This document shows, in pieces, positions 1 to 13,168 of a stretch of 64,000 nucleotides of DNA (position 1 is its first letter; every line of letters begins with the position of its first letter). This stretch comes from Ciborinia camelliae (Eukaryota > Ascomycota > Leotiomycetes > Helotiales > Sclerotiniaceae): the NCBI GenBank assembly GCA_025890175.1, contig JANPYM010000003.1:1275795-1339794 (forward strand). The letters run 5' to 3'. A program made the position numbers and the translations under genes. Below the pieces are notes generated by a model that searched no databases, was not told the origin of the DNA, and saw nothing but the letters and a program-made list of their open reading frames with translations.

Positions 1-682
1 CAGAGAACTATTTATAATTGTGCGCAGGGGAGATGAACCTACCGAAAAAACTGGAGTGTGTAGCCATATAAGTACTTTCAAGCATTTGTGCAAATCCTCC
101 AAATGCTCCTACGATGCTTTCGATTATCTGGAAAGTAGCTTGCGTGCTTTGCGTGAAACCCTGCGTCAAACTGTTGGCGTCATTTGGACCCATTCCACCC
201 ATGTTTCCATACATCCCGCCCATGCCTCCGCCATACATAGACCCATACCCTCCCATGCCACCATAACCATATCCTCCCATGCCTCCCATTCCTCCCATTC
301 TTGAATATGGCGACGAATATGATCCCATACCTCCCATACCTCCCATACCATATGGCGAAGCCCCCATGGCTCCTAATCTATTTGCGCCGTATGGCGAATA
401 TGCGGATGAGGTTTGAGTGACGGTATTTGTGAGAGTGGATGGTCGTTCGGGTATGGTTGGTGCGCCCGAGGAAGGACTATTTGTGGATGATAGAACTGAT
501 GGTCCAGCTGAACTACCCGACGTAGCAGCAGTTGTTGAAGTCATGGCTGCGCGAAGAGATTAGAATGTTATCAAACAAAGGCATGCAACAAATTAACAGT
601 ATCGGAGATACTGACCTGGACTTGGAAGTGCAGTACTAACTGCAGCGCCACCTCTTTCCCATGGTTTTGGCGGTGAAGCCAT
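1..682 (-). CDS. PEX13: Peroxin 13, peroxisomal import docking protein (5' part, cut by window edge)
   Basis: Pex13 is a peroxisomal membrane protein of the docking complex that receives cargo-loaded import receptors Pex5/Pex7. Exon 1 is 682..616 and begins MASPPKPWER, the usual start of fungal Pex13. A 69-bp intron (615..547, GTCAGT to GCGCAG) joins in frame to exon 2 (546..43). Exon 2 encodes a Ser/Thr/Pro stretch, a long Gly-Met-Tyr-rich stretch (YGMGGMGGMG-like repeats) and then SLTQGFTQSTQATFQIIESI, the conserved helix before the membrane region. A GGTAGGT donor at 43..37 ends exon 2, so the membrane segments and the C-terminal SH3 domain lie beyond the left edge. The reading that runs on to a stop at base 8 is intron read-through. 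Identification is by family recognition. Confidence 0.9.
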
Positions 683-1570
683 AGCAAATTATTCTATTCC
701 AACACCCTCGTCTAGACCGTGCCGACGCGCCTGTTCGGACCTTGAAGGTCTTTTGGCTTTATAATCGATAACTTTTGGTCGCAAAATTGTTGGTTTTGAT
801 TGTGAAATAGAATGATTTCTAATGAGATCCAAGCTTGTGATGGCAGTGTGTGACGGTATTAATTTGCGGGGTGTTTGGATTGGATTGGTTAAAACAACTT
901 CGTAAGTTGGTTGTAAGCGGAAGTGAGAGTGAGGGTGGAATGAAGAACTGGATTGGATACCTCAAAAATGATTTACAAAGTACTAGGTAGATAATTATTG
1001 TACAAGTGGTAAAGAAGACAGAAGAGCTCGGACTAGAGATATTGATTGTTCAAATACAAGTTCAAGTTCCTGACGGAGGTTGGGAATTTCATTTCGTCAA
1101 AGACGGGACGGGACGCCCGATTCATGCGTGCCCAAAATTCGCTTCTGGACTGCCTCGGCATTTCTTTCTGCCACCGGGGCGGTCAAGGAAAAATAAAGCA
1201 GGTGAAGCTTGAGCTGCACTGCAGGTGGTAGTTTATCCATACTCTACCTAGGAGGGGTATTAGATCAGGGAACCTGTAAACAAAACCTACAAAGGGCTAG
1301 AACAGGGTCAGGGAAAATTCTAATATACTTGGTAAAGAACCTAAACAGACCCGAAAGACGATTACACAACCTTTAGCAGAGAACGACTAGGTAATTATTA
1401 ATTATTTGCATTGAAAATACGAAAAATATGTACCAAGGTGCACCTAGGTAGGTAGGTACTAGCTAGAGTTGGTAGAATTGTAAAATGATCAACTGTACTG
1501 TATCCATCTAGGGAAACTTATTTCGAGAGTCTCCTAGGCCACCTAGGTAGTTAGTAAGTCCTTTGAGACC
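683..1570. other. Intergenic region between PEX13 and the NmrA-like gene
   Basis: No gene is supported here. The first part must hold the PEX13 promoter. Around 1440-1550 there are several TAGGTA/CCTAGG-type short repeats of the kind scattered through all intergenic DNA in the window. Two overlapping ORFs of 61-68 codons near 1006-1231 have no domain, no splice logic and no recognisable similarity. Confidence 0.6.
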
Positions 1571-2812
1571 TTACTTCAATTCGGCAAAAGCTGGGCTCTT
1601 TGCCATAAACTCCTTCCAGGTTGTCAATTTATCTACCAAGATCTAGATGAAATATCAGCATAGGAACCAAAACAAACCCCATCTGAATAACCTACCGATT
1701 GACTTTCCTCCAAAGAATCACCTCCGTAATATCCAAATTCATTAATCAATCTCATATTTTGAAGCAACTCCTCTTGAGCCTCGCCGTTCATGCCAAAACT
1801 GCCGAGGATTCCCTTGTAGACATCATGGGGAAGTTCAACATTCTCGGCCCCTTCACTAGAGACGGGGAACTGTTCCTTGAATTCGTTCAATACCTTAGTC
1901 AAGGTGTAATAGCTAGTGGCACCGTAGATTCTCTTTCCAAGAACCTTTTCTCTGTTGAGAAGAATAGCTTTGACAAATTTGCCAGTGTCCTCAGCTGCGA
2001 TGTATATTAGCGAATTATTACTGTCAAATTGTAGCGCAAAATTACTCACCAGTAGCGAAAAGCGGAACGGGAGCTGAAGCTGGAATTGGGAGAGCAAGTT
2101 TCCATTTGTTGTCAGGTGGCATTTGTGCCAACATTTGACCAGGAATATTGGACATATAAAATCCAGGTAGGAAAAAGGTCGCTGGGATGCCGATTTGTCT
2201 AATATATTTCTCGACGTCGGCTTTAGAGTCAAAATGTGCGACATGGGGAAGGACTCCTTTAGAGACTGTGAAGACCAATGAGCTTGAAGGACTCGTAATA
2301 TTAAGAATGAGTGGGAAGACTTACGTTCTGTAACGTGCAACAATGAGCTCCAGATGAAATGCTGAACGCCAGCTTCCTATACGTCGGTATAGTTAGACCC
2401 AGATCATCTTACCTCAATGCGTACAATCGATCTCATACCTTCGCAGCATCTGCAATTGCTTTTCCTTGCTTCTTCTCTATATCTGCACTTTGACTTTCCC
2501 AAAAGTTGGTAACGGCAAACACAGCATATGCTCCCTTCACTGCAGTCTTGAGAGTCGCAGCATCGTTCAAATCTGCCTGTAAATATTTATTAAATCCAGT
2601 ACATCAATAAGAAAGGCCACTAGGAATCTTACAGCAACTGTCTCAGCACCGAGAGCCTCTAATGCCTTTGCTGAAGGCTTTGCAACATCTCTGGTAACGC
2701 CTCGAACGGCCCAACTTTCCTTTAATTTAGGATCAGAGAGAATGCTCCTAACAACAGAGCCACCTTGAGCTCCGGTAGCACCGAAGACGACAATCAACTG
2801 CTTGAATGACAT
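1571..2812 (-). CDS. NmrA-like NAD(P)-binding protein
   Basis: Six exons splice in frame: 2812..2633, 2576..2439, 2376..2325, 2265..2050, 1994..1696 and 1642..1571, giving 318 residues, the usual length for this family. The N-terminus has the Rossmann glycine motif GATGAQGGSV (residues 11-20), followed by the NmrA-type strand WAVRGVTRD. Further conserved segments are FAVTNFWE (exon 2), a substrate-side stretch VQHFIWSSL (exon 3), HFDSKADVEKYIR (exon 4) and the C-terminal LTTWKEF. These proteins bind NAD(P)(H); some act as redox sensors like Aspergillus NmrA, others as isoflavone-reductase-like enzymes. The catalytic Tyr-X3-Lys of classical short-chain dehydrogenases is not expected and not seen. 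The exact substrate cannot be told. No cluster partners lie next to it. The final exon, only 23 codons, was added because the read-through frame lacks the typical C-terminus. Confidence 0.88.
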
Positions 2813-4303
2813 ATTGTTGATTCTGATATTGTCAATAGAGAAAATAAAGTCTGAAGGTTGTAAAGCTATTTGAAAAGAGGGGTAAAATTGGGTAGCACAA
2901 GGTGGGTTGGTTGGAATGTTAATGTAGTATTTCATTCCTTCCTTCCTACCTACCACGGGGTACTTATAAATAGGTAGATATTCTGACCCTACCGTATTTA
3001 CTCCAAAGGGCCAAACATGGTTGTGTGTGCGGGGTTCCTCTAAACTCGCCCTTCGGCCTTCCATCAATATGTTTGATTCAATGAAGACAACGGATGACCA
3101 ATGAAGGCACCATGAAGCTTACTGAGACCCTGGAGCTGGCTTACCAAGCTCTTAACAAGTACGAGTACGCCGTCAACTGATAACTCCCCGTACACCTTGT
3201 ATCAAAGAACATAATGGAAGCCTTCTACTCTATTAAGACTAATTAAAATATGTTGAATGGATTCCATGGAATTAGCTGTTTACAAATCCGTCGCTGTTTC
3301 GCGCTTCGCGTTTTCGGATAACTACTGCGGATTAATAATAAGTAACCTAAGCGGACTTGGTACTGTAAGATCTCCCCACTAAATTTAAAGCCATGTAACC
3401 TTACCAACACCTACCTACCTACTTAGATACCTACCTAGTACGTCCATTACTCTGTACTCTATCCGTACTAACAACTCATCTCTTAGGAATACCCGTGGAC
3501 AGTACTACAGTACCTTGTAGGTAGGTACCTAGGTATACATAATCATTTTCATAAGAGTTATATCTTTGCTACGATGGTGTCTTTTTTGGCACACCAACAG
3601 AATCTACTTTCTTGTCATCTAGTATGAATAGGTATAGGTATCTTATGTTTACGAGTATCTATCTTATCTAATTAGCCAGATAAATTAGTTTGCATCAAAA
3701 TCTGCCTTGCCTTTTCAAAAAGCAAGCAAGTGCTTGTAGTTCTAATGTATGGACATCGACATTATCAACACTTTGGGGCAGTGTGTTGAGGTAGTAAGCG
3801 CTTAAAATCCACCAACGAACTCGTTCATTTGGCAACCTTCAAGCATTGGGATTTCAGAACCGAACTGTCGGATTTTATCCGCGCCATCTTCAATATTTCT
3901 TTGGACGGTAATGTGTTTCAAAGTGCGAGCTATAGTCGATATAAACACAATAGCTATAGAGACGACCGGATGAGGGACCTCCCACCCCTAGCGATGAACG
4001 CTGCGAGGGGGGCAGAAATGTATTGGGTATACACGCTCCAAACTCAAACACGACCCTGTTATTTCGCGGATCCGCGTCTATGTGGCCATGCTTCTATGTG
4101 ATTTTGATGCAGGTTTCACAGAGCCTTGGGGTCTGTATAGCTTCATAAGGGAAGGGGTTTCCATGCTCGTCCATTTTCTTATTGCAATTGCTTGTAGTCA
4201 TTCGATAGTATCAGCGTTTGTGAATGATTTATAGAGAGGCCTCTAAATCCCCGCTGCCATAAGTCAACTACTAGATCTTGTAACAGATTAGAACATCCAG
4301 GCC
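2813..4303. other. Intergenic region, repeat-flecked
   Basis: About 1.5 kb without a supported gene. 3410-3545 is dense in CCTA/TAGG short repeats (for example ACCTACCTACCTACTTAG). A 90-codon ORF at 3829-4101 shows no domain and no intron logic and is not called. Confidence 0.55.
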
Positions 4304-6934
4304 ATGATGACAACCAGAGATACTCCTCCCCAGTCCCCTCCTATGTTACCAACGGCACCTTGGGTTCAGCAACAAGGCAGAGCGGGCACCCCGACAAGCG
4401 TATATTCGAATACTCATTCTCCTTTGATAGGAGCTCCAAATTCCCCGACAATCACAACTTCTTCCAGTCCCCGAGTAGGTGTAACCTCTAGGAGCACCAG
4501 CCCGACAATATCACCTATATCACCAAATAGTTCGTCACATTCCAGATTTTCTCAATCTCAAAATCAAACGACACCGCATACAAGTTCAATTAGTTCAATG
4601 CCCTCCAGACTTTCTGGTTCTCAAAATCAGACGACACCACCTAAAAGTCCAAATTTCATTATTTCAAAATGGGGGATCGGATGGGAAACACCGACGATAA
4701 TTATATCTTGTTATATACTCGGTATGTCTCTATGTAAAATCTGGGTAATTTCTTTTCTTACCATCCCCATTTGCAGCCCTCGCAACCGCTCTCATTCACC
4801 TGTTCTTATTCATCTATATTTCGGGCAAAAATGCCGATGGCAAAGATCAAGTTGCTCCTCAGACATACATCTCTACAGCTTCTAATATCCTGGCCAACAC
4901 TTTCTTATTATTTCTCAAGACAGCATTGACGACAGCTTTTGTTCAGTACCTTTGGCATCTCCTTCGCGTTCAAACCATGAAAGTTTCCACGATTGAGACT
5001 CTCTTCGGGTTAAAGTCCAACAGTTTTCAGATGTTTAACGGTGCTGCTATTCGGGCTACTCCTGTTTTGAGCGCGCTGTCCATACTTATGACCAGTATGA
5101 CGGTTGCAATCAGCTTTCCTCCTGGCGCCATCAATGTTGTTTTGGTGCAGAGAACATCATATGATTCAGTAGTTGTCCCAACGTTCAATGCATCATTCGT
5201 GAGTGTATCCTAAAAATAGTCTCATTATATCCTGCCGCTAATGGTACTTTATTTACTAGATGGGGAACGGCTCTGGATTAGCCGCTAACAAGTATTCTTT
5301 GGCTGAATTATCGCCGATATCTAAAACTGTAGATGGCTCCGTGTCTGGGTTTAAATCAAGGTACGATATTTTTGAACCCCGCTCTGCTGTTCACAGTTGT
5401 TAAATGCAATTTTCAGCGGTTTGGATTCAGGAAAACACTCAAGTCTACTTCCTCGCCTTGCATTCCAAACAATGATCACGGGACAAGCATTCGATCAACC
5501 CTCGCCCTGTGGCGTAAATTGTTCTTTCGTCATAGAATTTGAAGGGCCAAACCTCGAATGCAACTCATCCAGCACCACATATAGCAGCTCTTTCAACAGC
5601 ACGAATGGATTTCCAGACTTCACCATCTACTCTGGAAACTGGTCTGATGTCACACTATCTTCCTCTTCCGCACCTCCATATGTCCTTTACAATGGAACTT
5701 ACACGAATGCCCACTGGCAAAGTACAACATTAACCCTCTTAGACGCAGAGGTAGGCAAAATCAACGCCAATATTAGCAACGAAACTGCCATCCTAAACAC
5801 AACCATAACACAAAACAACCTTTACTGTATTCCCGGGCGCGCAATCTACACCGTAAACAATACCTACGTCTCCAATGTTCTCACACGCAACCTAACCACT
5901 ACTCCCATTTCGCCCCTAATTAATCTCGCCCTACCCACCCACAACAATTCCGTGATCGTGCCCGGCTTTACCAACTCCTCTGAAATCACGACCGAACATG
6001 GGTATGGAACTACTCCTGCAAATTGGAGTGCGGCTGCTCTAGCTTATTATCGCGATTTGAACATGCTAACGATCCTTGATACCATGTTCTATTACCTTGC
6101 TGGTGAATTCATCGCGAGTCCTGCTGTAGTCCTAGATTTAGACGCGGATAGGACGACTGATGCTATTAGTGATAAAGGGTGGGGAGAAAGTAATCCGAAT
6201 TTTGGGAACAAAAATGCTGTAGCATCTGGAGGTATACTTCTGACCCCTTAATTATAATCTATGTTCCCCATCCTCATCTTCAACCCCACAACTAACATTC
6301 AACCCCTTGCCTAGCAATCAACGGCACCATAATCTCGCGCACCCCCCTCAATACCGCCTTCACACACTACACCCTTAAATCCTCCCCCAATCCCTCCTTC
6401 CTGATCACCAAAGAATCGCTCAACGCCCTCCTCCAAAACATAACCCTCAGCACTTCCCTCTCTTACTCCCTCTGGTCCATCCCCACCAACACCAGCATCC
6501 ATACCACACAAAACATCTACAATTTCTCGCAACCCCTCAACCTGTTGCTCCCCTATTTCCTCTCTCTAGCTTTATCTCTCCCTTTCCTCTCCCTTGGCCT
6601 ATGGGCCCTTGTCAAAAATGGTGTCAGTGCCGAGGATGCGAATTTTACGCAATTGTTGTGTGCTACTTCCTCTCTATCCTCTTCCTTTCCCCAAGAGAAC
6701 GGAAGTTACCACAACCATAGCGCAGGAAATACACTGCAAACTCTCTCTCAAGCTGCCTGTCTCGGAAACCGACAATCTCTTTCTCGACCACTTAAAGATT
6801 TACCTATAAGATATGGCGAGCTCAAATCTTCGAGTGTTGGGAACAATGCGGGCGATATTAGAAGAGCTGGATTTGGGTTAGAAAGTGAGGTGCGGCCGTT
6901 GTTGAAGGGCCAGAGGTATGGTGTTATTGTTTAG
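4304..6934 (+). CDS. Multi-pass membrane protein with large N-glycosylated ectodomain
   Basis: Five exons (4304..4721, 4777..5198, 5260..5360, 5417..6231, 6315..6934) join with matching phases to give 791 residues. Residues 1-125 are Ser/Thr/Pro-rich and likely cytosolic. Hydrophobic segments lie near 132-158, 176-200 and 222-250. A long region, roughly 260-655, is rich in N-X-S/T sequons and has cysteines (PSPCGVNCSF and others), so it probably faces the outside. A last membrane segment near 660-685 (LPYFLSLALSLPFLSLGLWAL) precedes a polar tail. The segment FVQYLWHLLR followed by KVSTIETLFGL matches a large fungal family often named formylmethionine deformylase-like in databases, a label with no biochemical support that I know of. 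Function unknown; a plasma-membrane or vacuolar surface role is inferred from topology only. The start ATG is the first in a long open frame. Confidence 0.82.
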
Positions 6935-8537
<1,603 letters not shown>

Positions 8538-9764
8538 TTAATAATTCCCACACAGACACGGCATAAGGTTCATCAAAACAAGTCCCACCACCGCCATGAA
8601 CACAACACCCCAAACAAAATCGGCAAACCTCCTCGCAAACGCCTTCCACTTTTTATCCCTTTCCACATCCCTAGCCTTCTCAATATCTCTCACAATCGGT
8701 CTCGCATAACCACCAAGCATCCATCCCCTCAAATCCATCTCCAAGCTGCTAAGCCGAGCGCCATGCAAGTCATCTCCACTCCAGGAAATGCAGTCAATGT
8801 ATGGCTTCAAACCAATGTCCATGCCCTTCCACGGGATCTCAAACGAGATCTCGCGGCCAATAAACCAACTTGCGATCCAGGCGCGGACTTGGACGACGGA
8901 AGCATCTTTTGGTGGGAGAGTATGAAGGAAGACTTCGTGCTTAGGAATGGAAGGTGGGGTAGTAGATATGATAACCGGAGATGGAGTTTGATGGACATGG
9001 CGAGCAGCAGCCAATAATTTCATCTGTGTGGAAGAATTTTGTTTCATGAAGGAGGTTAGTAGAGTTCGATGATTACTCTGGCTAGACCTGAAGTTATCAC
9101 CGGCGTGGTGTGGGGAGTCTTTTCTGGATAGATCTATGAGATCTTCTTCTATGACATCGGCTCCGTTGTCGTCGGCCAGCGAAGTAGAGGGAGTGAATTG
9201 AGGGGTCAATCCATTGGACGATATGCTCGAATTTGTCGAAGCTCCATAACTATCCTTCTCGAATTTTACCTGACTACCCGCGCGGCGTAGGGGACTGGCG
9301 CCATACAAATCTTCTAGCTCTTCCTTTTTCACTTCCTCTTCATTCTCAGAAGTTGCTGATGTTCGACGACTATTCCTATCAGACTCTACCTTAACATTCG
9401 TGCGACGTGGAGGACTGGAGCCATATATATCGACTTCTTCCTTTTCCTCTTCTCTGCCCGCAGAAAAGAAATGGCTCACTGACCTAGAAATTGCTGACAT
9501 TTGACGATTATCCGGCATACCCTCCAGTTTACCACCAAAGTGGTGTGGGGGGCTAGAGCCATGTAAATTTCCTTCTTTATCCATGGCCAATGAAGTAGCT
9601 GGAGGATTATGCAGTGGTGTAACTTCGTTGGAAATCGTGTCTGGGCTAAGTCTTTGATCGGAAGTTTGGGGTGTTGTTACCGCAGTGATGGTCGTGTCAT
9701 CATCGCCTCGATCCACATTGTTGGACCAGCCATTGCAAGAGCAACGGTCGTAATTCATAACCAT
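8538..9764 (-). CDS. Hypothetical protein with internal SPPRR-type repeats and C-terminal membrane anchor
   Basis: A single open frame of 408 residues starting at a true ATG (9764) with no intron needed. I do not recognise the family. Residues 1-60 are Thr/Pro-rich. Four degenerate repeats follow near 66, 111, 151 and 210. Each opens with an acidic/L-H/Y-G-S/A-S-P-P/L-H/R-H/R core (NLHGSSPPHH, DIYGSSPPRR, DLYGASPLRR, DLSRKDSPHH) and continues with a Lys/Glu-containing stretch and then a Ser/Arg-rich stretch. The C-terminal third is more ordered (WIASWFIGREISFEIPW, then WSGDDLHGARLSSLEMDLRG) and ends with one hydrophobic segment at about 383-402, only a few residues from the C-terminus. That arrangement suggests a tail-anchored protein exposed to the cytosol. 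The gene is convergent with the preceding membrane-protein gene. No function is inferred. Confidence 0.72.
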   Translation of the reverse strand: MVMNYDRCSCNGWSNNVDRGDDDTTITAVTTPQTSDQRLSPDTISNEVTPLHNPPATSLAMDKEGNLHGSSPPHHFGGKLEGMPDNRQMSAISRSVSHFFSAGREEEKEEVDIYGSSPPRRTNVKVESDRNSRRTSATSENEEEVKKEELEDLYGASPLRRAGSQVKFEKDSYGASTNSSISSNGLTPQFTPSTSLADDNGADVIEEDLIDLSRKDSPHHAGDNFRSSQSNHRTLLTSFMKQNSSTQMKLLAAARHVHQTPSPVIISTTPPSIPKHEVFLHTLPPKDASVVQVRAWIASWFIGREISFEIPWKGMDIGLKPYIDCISWSGDDLHGARLSSLEMDLRGWMLGGYARPIVRDIEKARDVERDKKWKAFARRFADFVWGVVFMAVVGLVLMNLMPCLCGNY

Positions 9765-10026
9765 TTTGATGTTAATTTCTGTTCTGATATGGTCCAGGTA
9801 GTTACAGAATGATGACGAATACTAATGGAATTTCTTTTGCTGGATGTGTTTGAGACGAATCTCGTGGTAGGTAGAGGAATATTTAAAGGTGGTGGATTGC
9901 AGTCGCAAATTATGTACGGCAGTTAATTGAATCGCGCGCTCAGTGAATTTGCTCAGGGAATTTTCCCGCGAACCGAGAGCGCGAGACGAAAACTCTTAAA
10001 TTCATTTACCTACTAAATACATGGCA

Positions 10027-12701
10027 TCATAGATTTTTTTCATCCATATACTTCAATCTTATTCCAACGGCTCTTCTATGAGCTTCCAATTCCTCGACCT
10101 TCGCTAGTTGCATCACAGCACCACCAACATTCCTCAACCCCTGAGCTGTCAGTTGTGAGCTAGTGATGTGCTTCAGATACGATCCAAGATTTACGCCAGA
10201 GTATTGCTTGGCAAATCCATATGTAGCTATTCGAATAATCAGCACAGTTATCAAGTGATGTAAGATATGAACTTACGTAAAGAGTGGTTGACTCCGGCAG
10301 AATAGTCGCCAACACTCTCTGGAGTCCATTCGCCAATGAAAACACTACCAGCATTTTCGACCAGCTCTACGACGCTAGCAGCATCCTTGAGTTGTAATAT
10401 GAGATGCTCTGGGGCATAATCATTGCTGAGTTTCATTGCCTCCTCGATGTCTTTAACAACGAGAGTTATGGAGTGCTCAATAGCACCACGAACGATGTCA
10501 ACTCTTGGTAACGCCATAGCTTGCTCATGGAGTTCGTCTTCAATAGCTTGCAATTCTTTCTCCGAGAGATCAATGGCAATCAGAATTACCTGACTGTCAA
10601 CTCCATGCTCTGCCTGGGAAAGCAAGTCCGATGCAACAAATGCTGGGTTCGCATCTTTGTCTGCAATGACGAGAACCTCAGATGGTCCAGCTGGCATATC
10701 AATACTTACGCCCGCATTGGTATCATTACTGACGTACATCTTTGCCGCGGTAACAAATTGATTACCTGGACCAAGGATTTTGTCGACTTTGGTGACGCTT
10801 TCAGTGCCGTATGCCATGGCAGCGACAGCCTGAGCCCCGCCGGCTAGAACAATACTCTCGGCGCCAACTTTGTGGGCAACATAAACGATCTCAGGAGTAA
10901 TTCTGCCATCAGCTCGAGGAGGCGATGCGAGAACGATCTTTTTACAGCCAGCAACCATAGCTGGAACACCTAACATAAGGGCTGTACTTGGAAGCACAGC
11001 AGTACCTCCTGGAATGTACAGGCCCACGCGCTCAATGGGCCTTGAAAATCTGCTGCATACTATGCCTGGCATTGTCTCAACTTGCAATGGCTCCTCTTTT
11101 TGCGCCGCGTGGAATTTACGAATATTTTCGAAAGAGATGTCAATCGCCTCAATGGTTTCTGCTGGCAGGTCCATGAGTGATTGTGGGAAAGGAGCTTTGA
11201 GTACGGGAGAGGTAAGAGAAGTTGCCTTTTCAAACTTGTGGGTGTATCCGAGCAATGCTTTATCACCCCCCTCTCGTACTTCCTTGATGATGGGGTTGAC
11301 AATGCCCATAATCATATCAGTAGACTTTTGAGAAGGTCTTTGCAAGACATCAATAAGATCGGCCTCTGATGTTGTTGCAGCATTGTATCGTCTCATCGTG
11401 ATGCGTCCATTTTTGAGTCCAGCCTTGTCTTCCGCGCATTTTGGCACGGAAGCAGCTTCCTTGACGACATCGTTAACGTTTTCGGGCTTGGCGGTAGATT
11501 CATTGGTGATCCCTTCTTTTGCAGCCCATTTTCCCTTAGCATCTCCTTGCCTTCGCTTAACCTTGACACTCTTGGCATCAAGATTACGTTCGATGTCTGC
11601 AAGGCTAACTCCAGCAGAAACGGCCTTGGCCAAAGCAAAATAGATGAGATCTGCTGCCTCGAAGGCAATATCTTTCTTTTCTTTGGCATCACAAAGTTCC
11701 TCTGCTTCTTCCATAATCTTGGCCCTCAACAACCTTTCATCCGAGAAGAGACGTGCTGTATAGGAACCCTCAGGTGCCGAAATCTTCCTCGAAATAAGGG
11801 TCTTCTCAAGCTTGGAAATCCCCTTATAATCACCAAAACAGGCCGACTGTGGTAGGTGGCAGAATCCTCGTCCTTGTTGCTTGACCACAAATTTTAAACA
11901 GTCTTGATCGCAGTCCAAGGATACTTTAACGAGTTCTTGTGTATCTCCAGATGTTGCTCCTTTGTACCACAACCCACGCTTTCTGCTTTGATATACTCCG
12001 GTGCCGGTTTTCAGTGATTCCTTCAAGCTCTCTTGACTGCTGTATACAAGTCCCAGAGCCACCCCTCTCTCATCTGTAACCACAGTAGGAATCAACTTGT
12101 CTTCTCTGTCTGAGACCCATGAATCCGCAATCAATTGTGGAAGAGAGACTTGACCTTCCGTGGCCCCCTCAACACTAAGATGTGTCGCAGGTATGATCGG
12201 AATCGCAAAGTATTCTTTCGCAACTTTAACGAGTGATTCGAGATCGCTTTCAGGGGTTGGTAGGAGGAATATCGGAGATATTTTCTTGGCCTTGAATTCT
12301 TCCAATAGGGATCGAGTGTAAGCCTCATCCACAAAGCTAAGTAATCCTCCATTGGGAAATTCGACATCTGTCTGCGGTTGTGGTATGATTGGAAGAACAC
12401 GGTCTGTATGCTTTTCCAAGTGTGTAAGCTGGGATGGCTTCACAAATACTGTGCGGGCTCCAGCATCTAAGATTGTTACAATATCGTCTGTAGATTCAAT
12501 GGCAGATACATCAACATAAGTCTCAATGCCAATGTGTCTCTGCAAGAACCCGAGGAGGATATCGACGGTGTCGTTGTTCGCCTTTAAATAAATGCAGCCT
12601 AGGCAGGATAGTTGATTTCTTGTAAGTCCTACTTTTGATTCGGCAGGGCCATTACCAAGGTCAACACTGGGAAGAAAAGGAAGTGATGTTGTAGTCTCCA
12701 T
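10027..12701 (-). CDS. HIS4: Trifunctional histidine biosynthesis protein (PRA-CH / PRA-PH / histidinol dehydrogenase)
   Basis: Two exons, 12701..10277 and 10226..10027, splice through a 50-bp intron to 874 residues, as usual for fungal HIS4. Residues 1-230 are the fungal N-terminal extension. The phosphoribosyl-AMP cyclohydrolase part (about 235-295) has the zinc/substrate cysteines of CDQDC (264-268), C281-H282 and C288. The phosphoribosyl-ATP pyrophosphohydrolase part (about 313-385) has the acidic helix EEAEEL and AFEAADLIY. Histidinol dehydrogenase fills 434 to the end, with GGAQAVAAMAYGT, KILGPGNQFVTAAK and SQAEHGVDSQ. The intron sits just before the conserved PTYGFAKQYSG, so ending the protein at the genomic stop within the intron would remove the last 66 residues. 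The protein catalyses steps 2, 3 and the last two oxidations of histidine synthesis in the cytosol. A Gcn4/CPC1-type site lies 57 bp upstream. TAF9 is divergent. Confidence 0.97.
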
Positions 12702-12757
12702 TTTGAATACCGATATCTTGAAATCCTGTGAGGATTCCAGTGAGGGTTGGATTGAAG

Positions 12758-12764
12758 TGAGTCA
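12758..12764 (-). promoter_or_regulatory. Gcn4/CPC1-type site (TGAGTCA) upstream of HIS4
   Basis: A perfect TGAGTCA (reverse complement TGACTCA) lies 57 bp upstream of the HIS4 ATG. This is the consensus for Gcn4/CPC1 bZIP factors, which induce amino-acid biosynthesis genes under starvation in fungi; yeast HIS4 is a classical target. The sequence match is direct; its use here is inferred. Confidence 0.75.
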
Positions 12765-12776
12765 ACAAGAAAAGTT

Positions 12777-12807
12777 CGATCCAATATCCGATCCAATATC
12801 CGATAAG
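12777..12807. promoter_or_regulatory. Tandem CCAAT-containing 12-mer ending in GATAAG
   Basis: The 12-mer CGATCCAATATC occurs twice in direct tandem (12777-12788 and 12789-12800), followed by CGATAAG. Each unit holds a CCAAT pentamer, the binding motif of the HAP/CBC complex, and the tail holds GATAAG, a GATA-factor motif. It lies 76 bp upstream of the HIS4 ATG and about 360 bp from the TAF9 ATG, so it may serve both divergent genes. Confidence 0.5.
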
Positions 12808-13168
12808 AGGTTATGTAATCTAGGGACCATAATCGAAGTCCCGAATGAATAAATTTAAGGTGTGGTCTGTGCATTTTCAGATGCAGCTGCATTGGATCTT
12901 ACAATTATCCACTGGCGTCACAGATATTTGAACTCCAAATGAGATATACTCATCTTATTATACACAGATTTGGGATTGTTCATTAATCAACTTACAGATT
13001 GGGATGCTCATGTTAGAGAGCTTTGAGTCTGACACTCGATACAAATCCAACTAAACAACAAAGACTTGCGCAATCCATAACTAATAATTCACATTTGCGA
13101 CCAATTTAAGAAGGATTTATTCATACAACACATAGATTAGAGCGCAAAGAAGCCATCCTATTCCCATT

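Noticed and set aside
1006..1231. Overlapping 61-68 codon ORFs on the plus strand
   Set aside because: Two frames, no domain, no splice partners; consistent with chance ORFs.
3829..4101. 90-codon plus-strand ORF
   Set aside because: No recognisable domain, does not join to the downstream gene by any splice pair.
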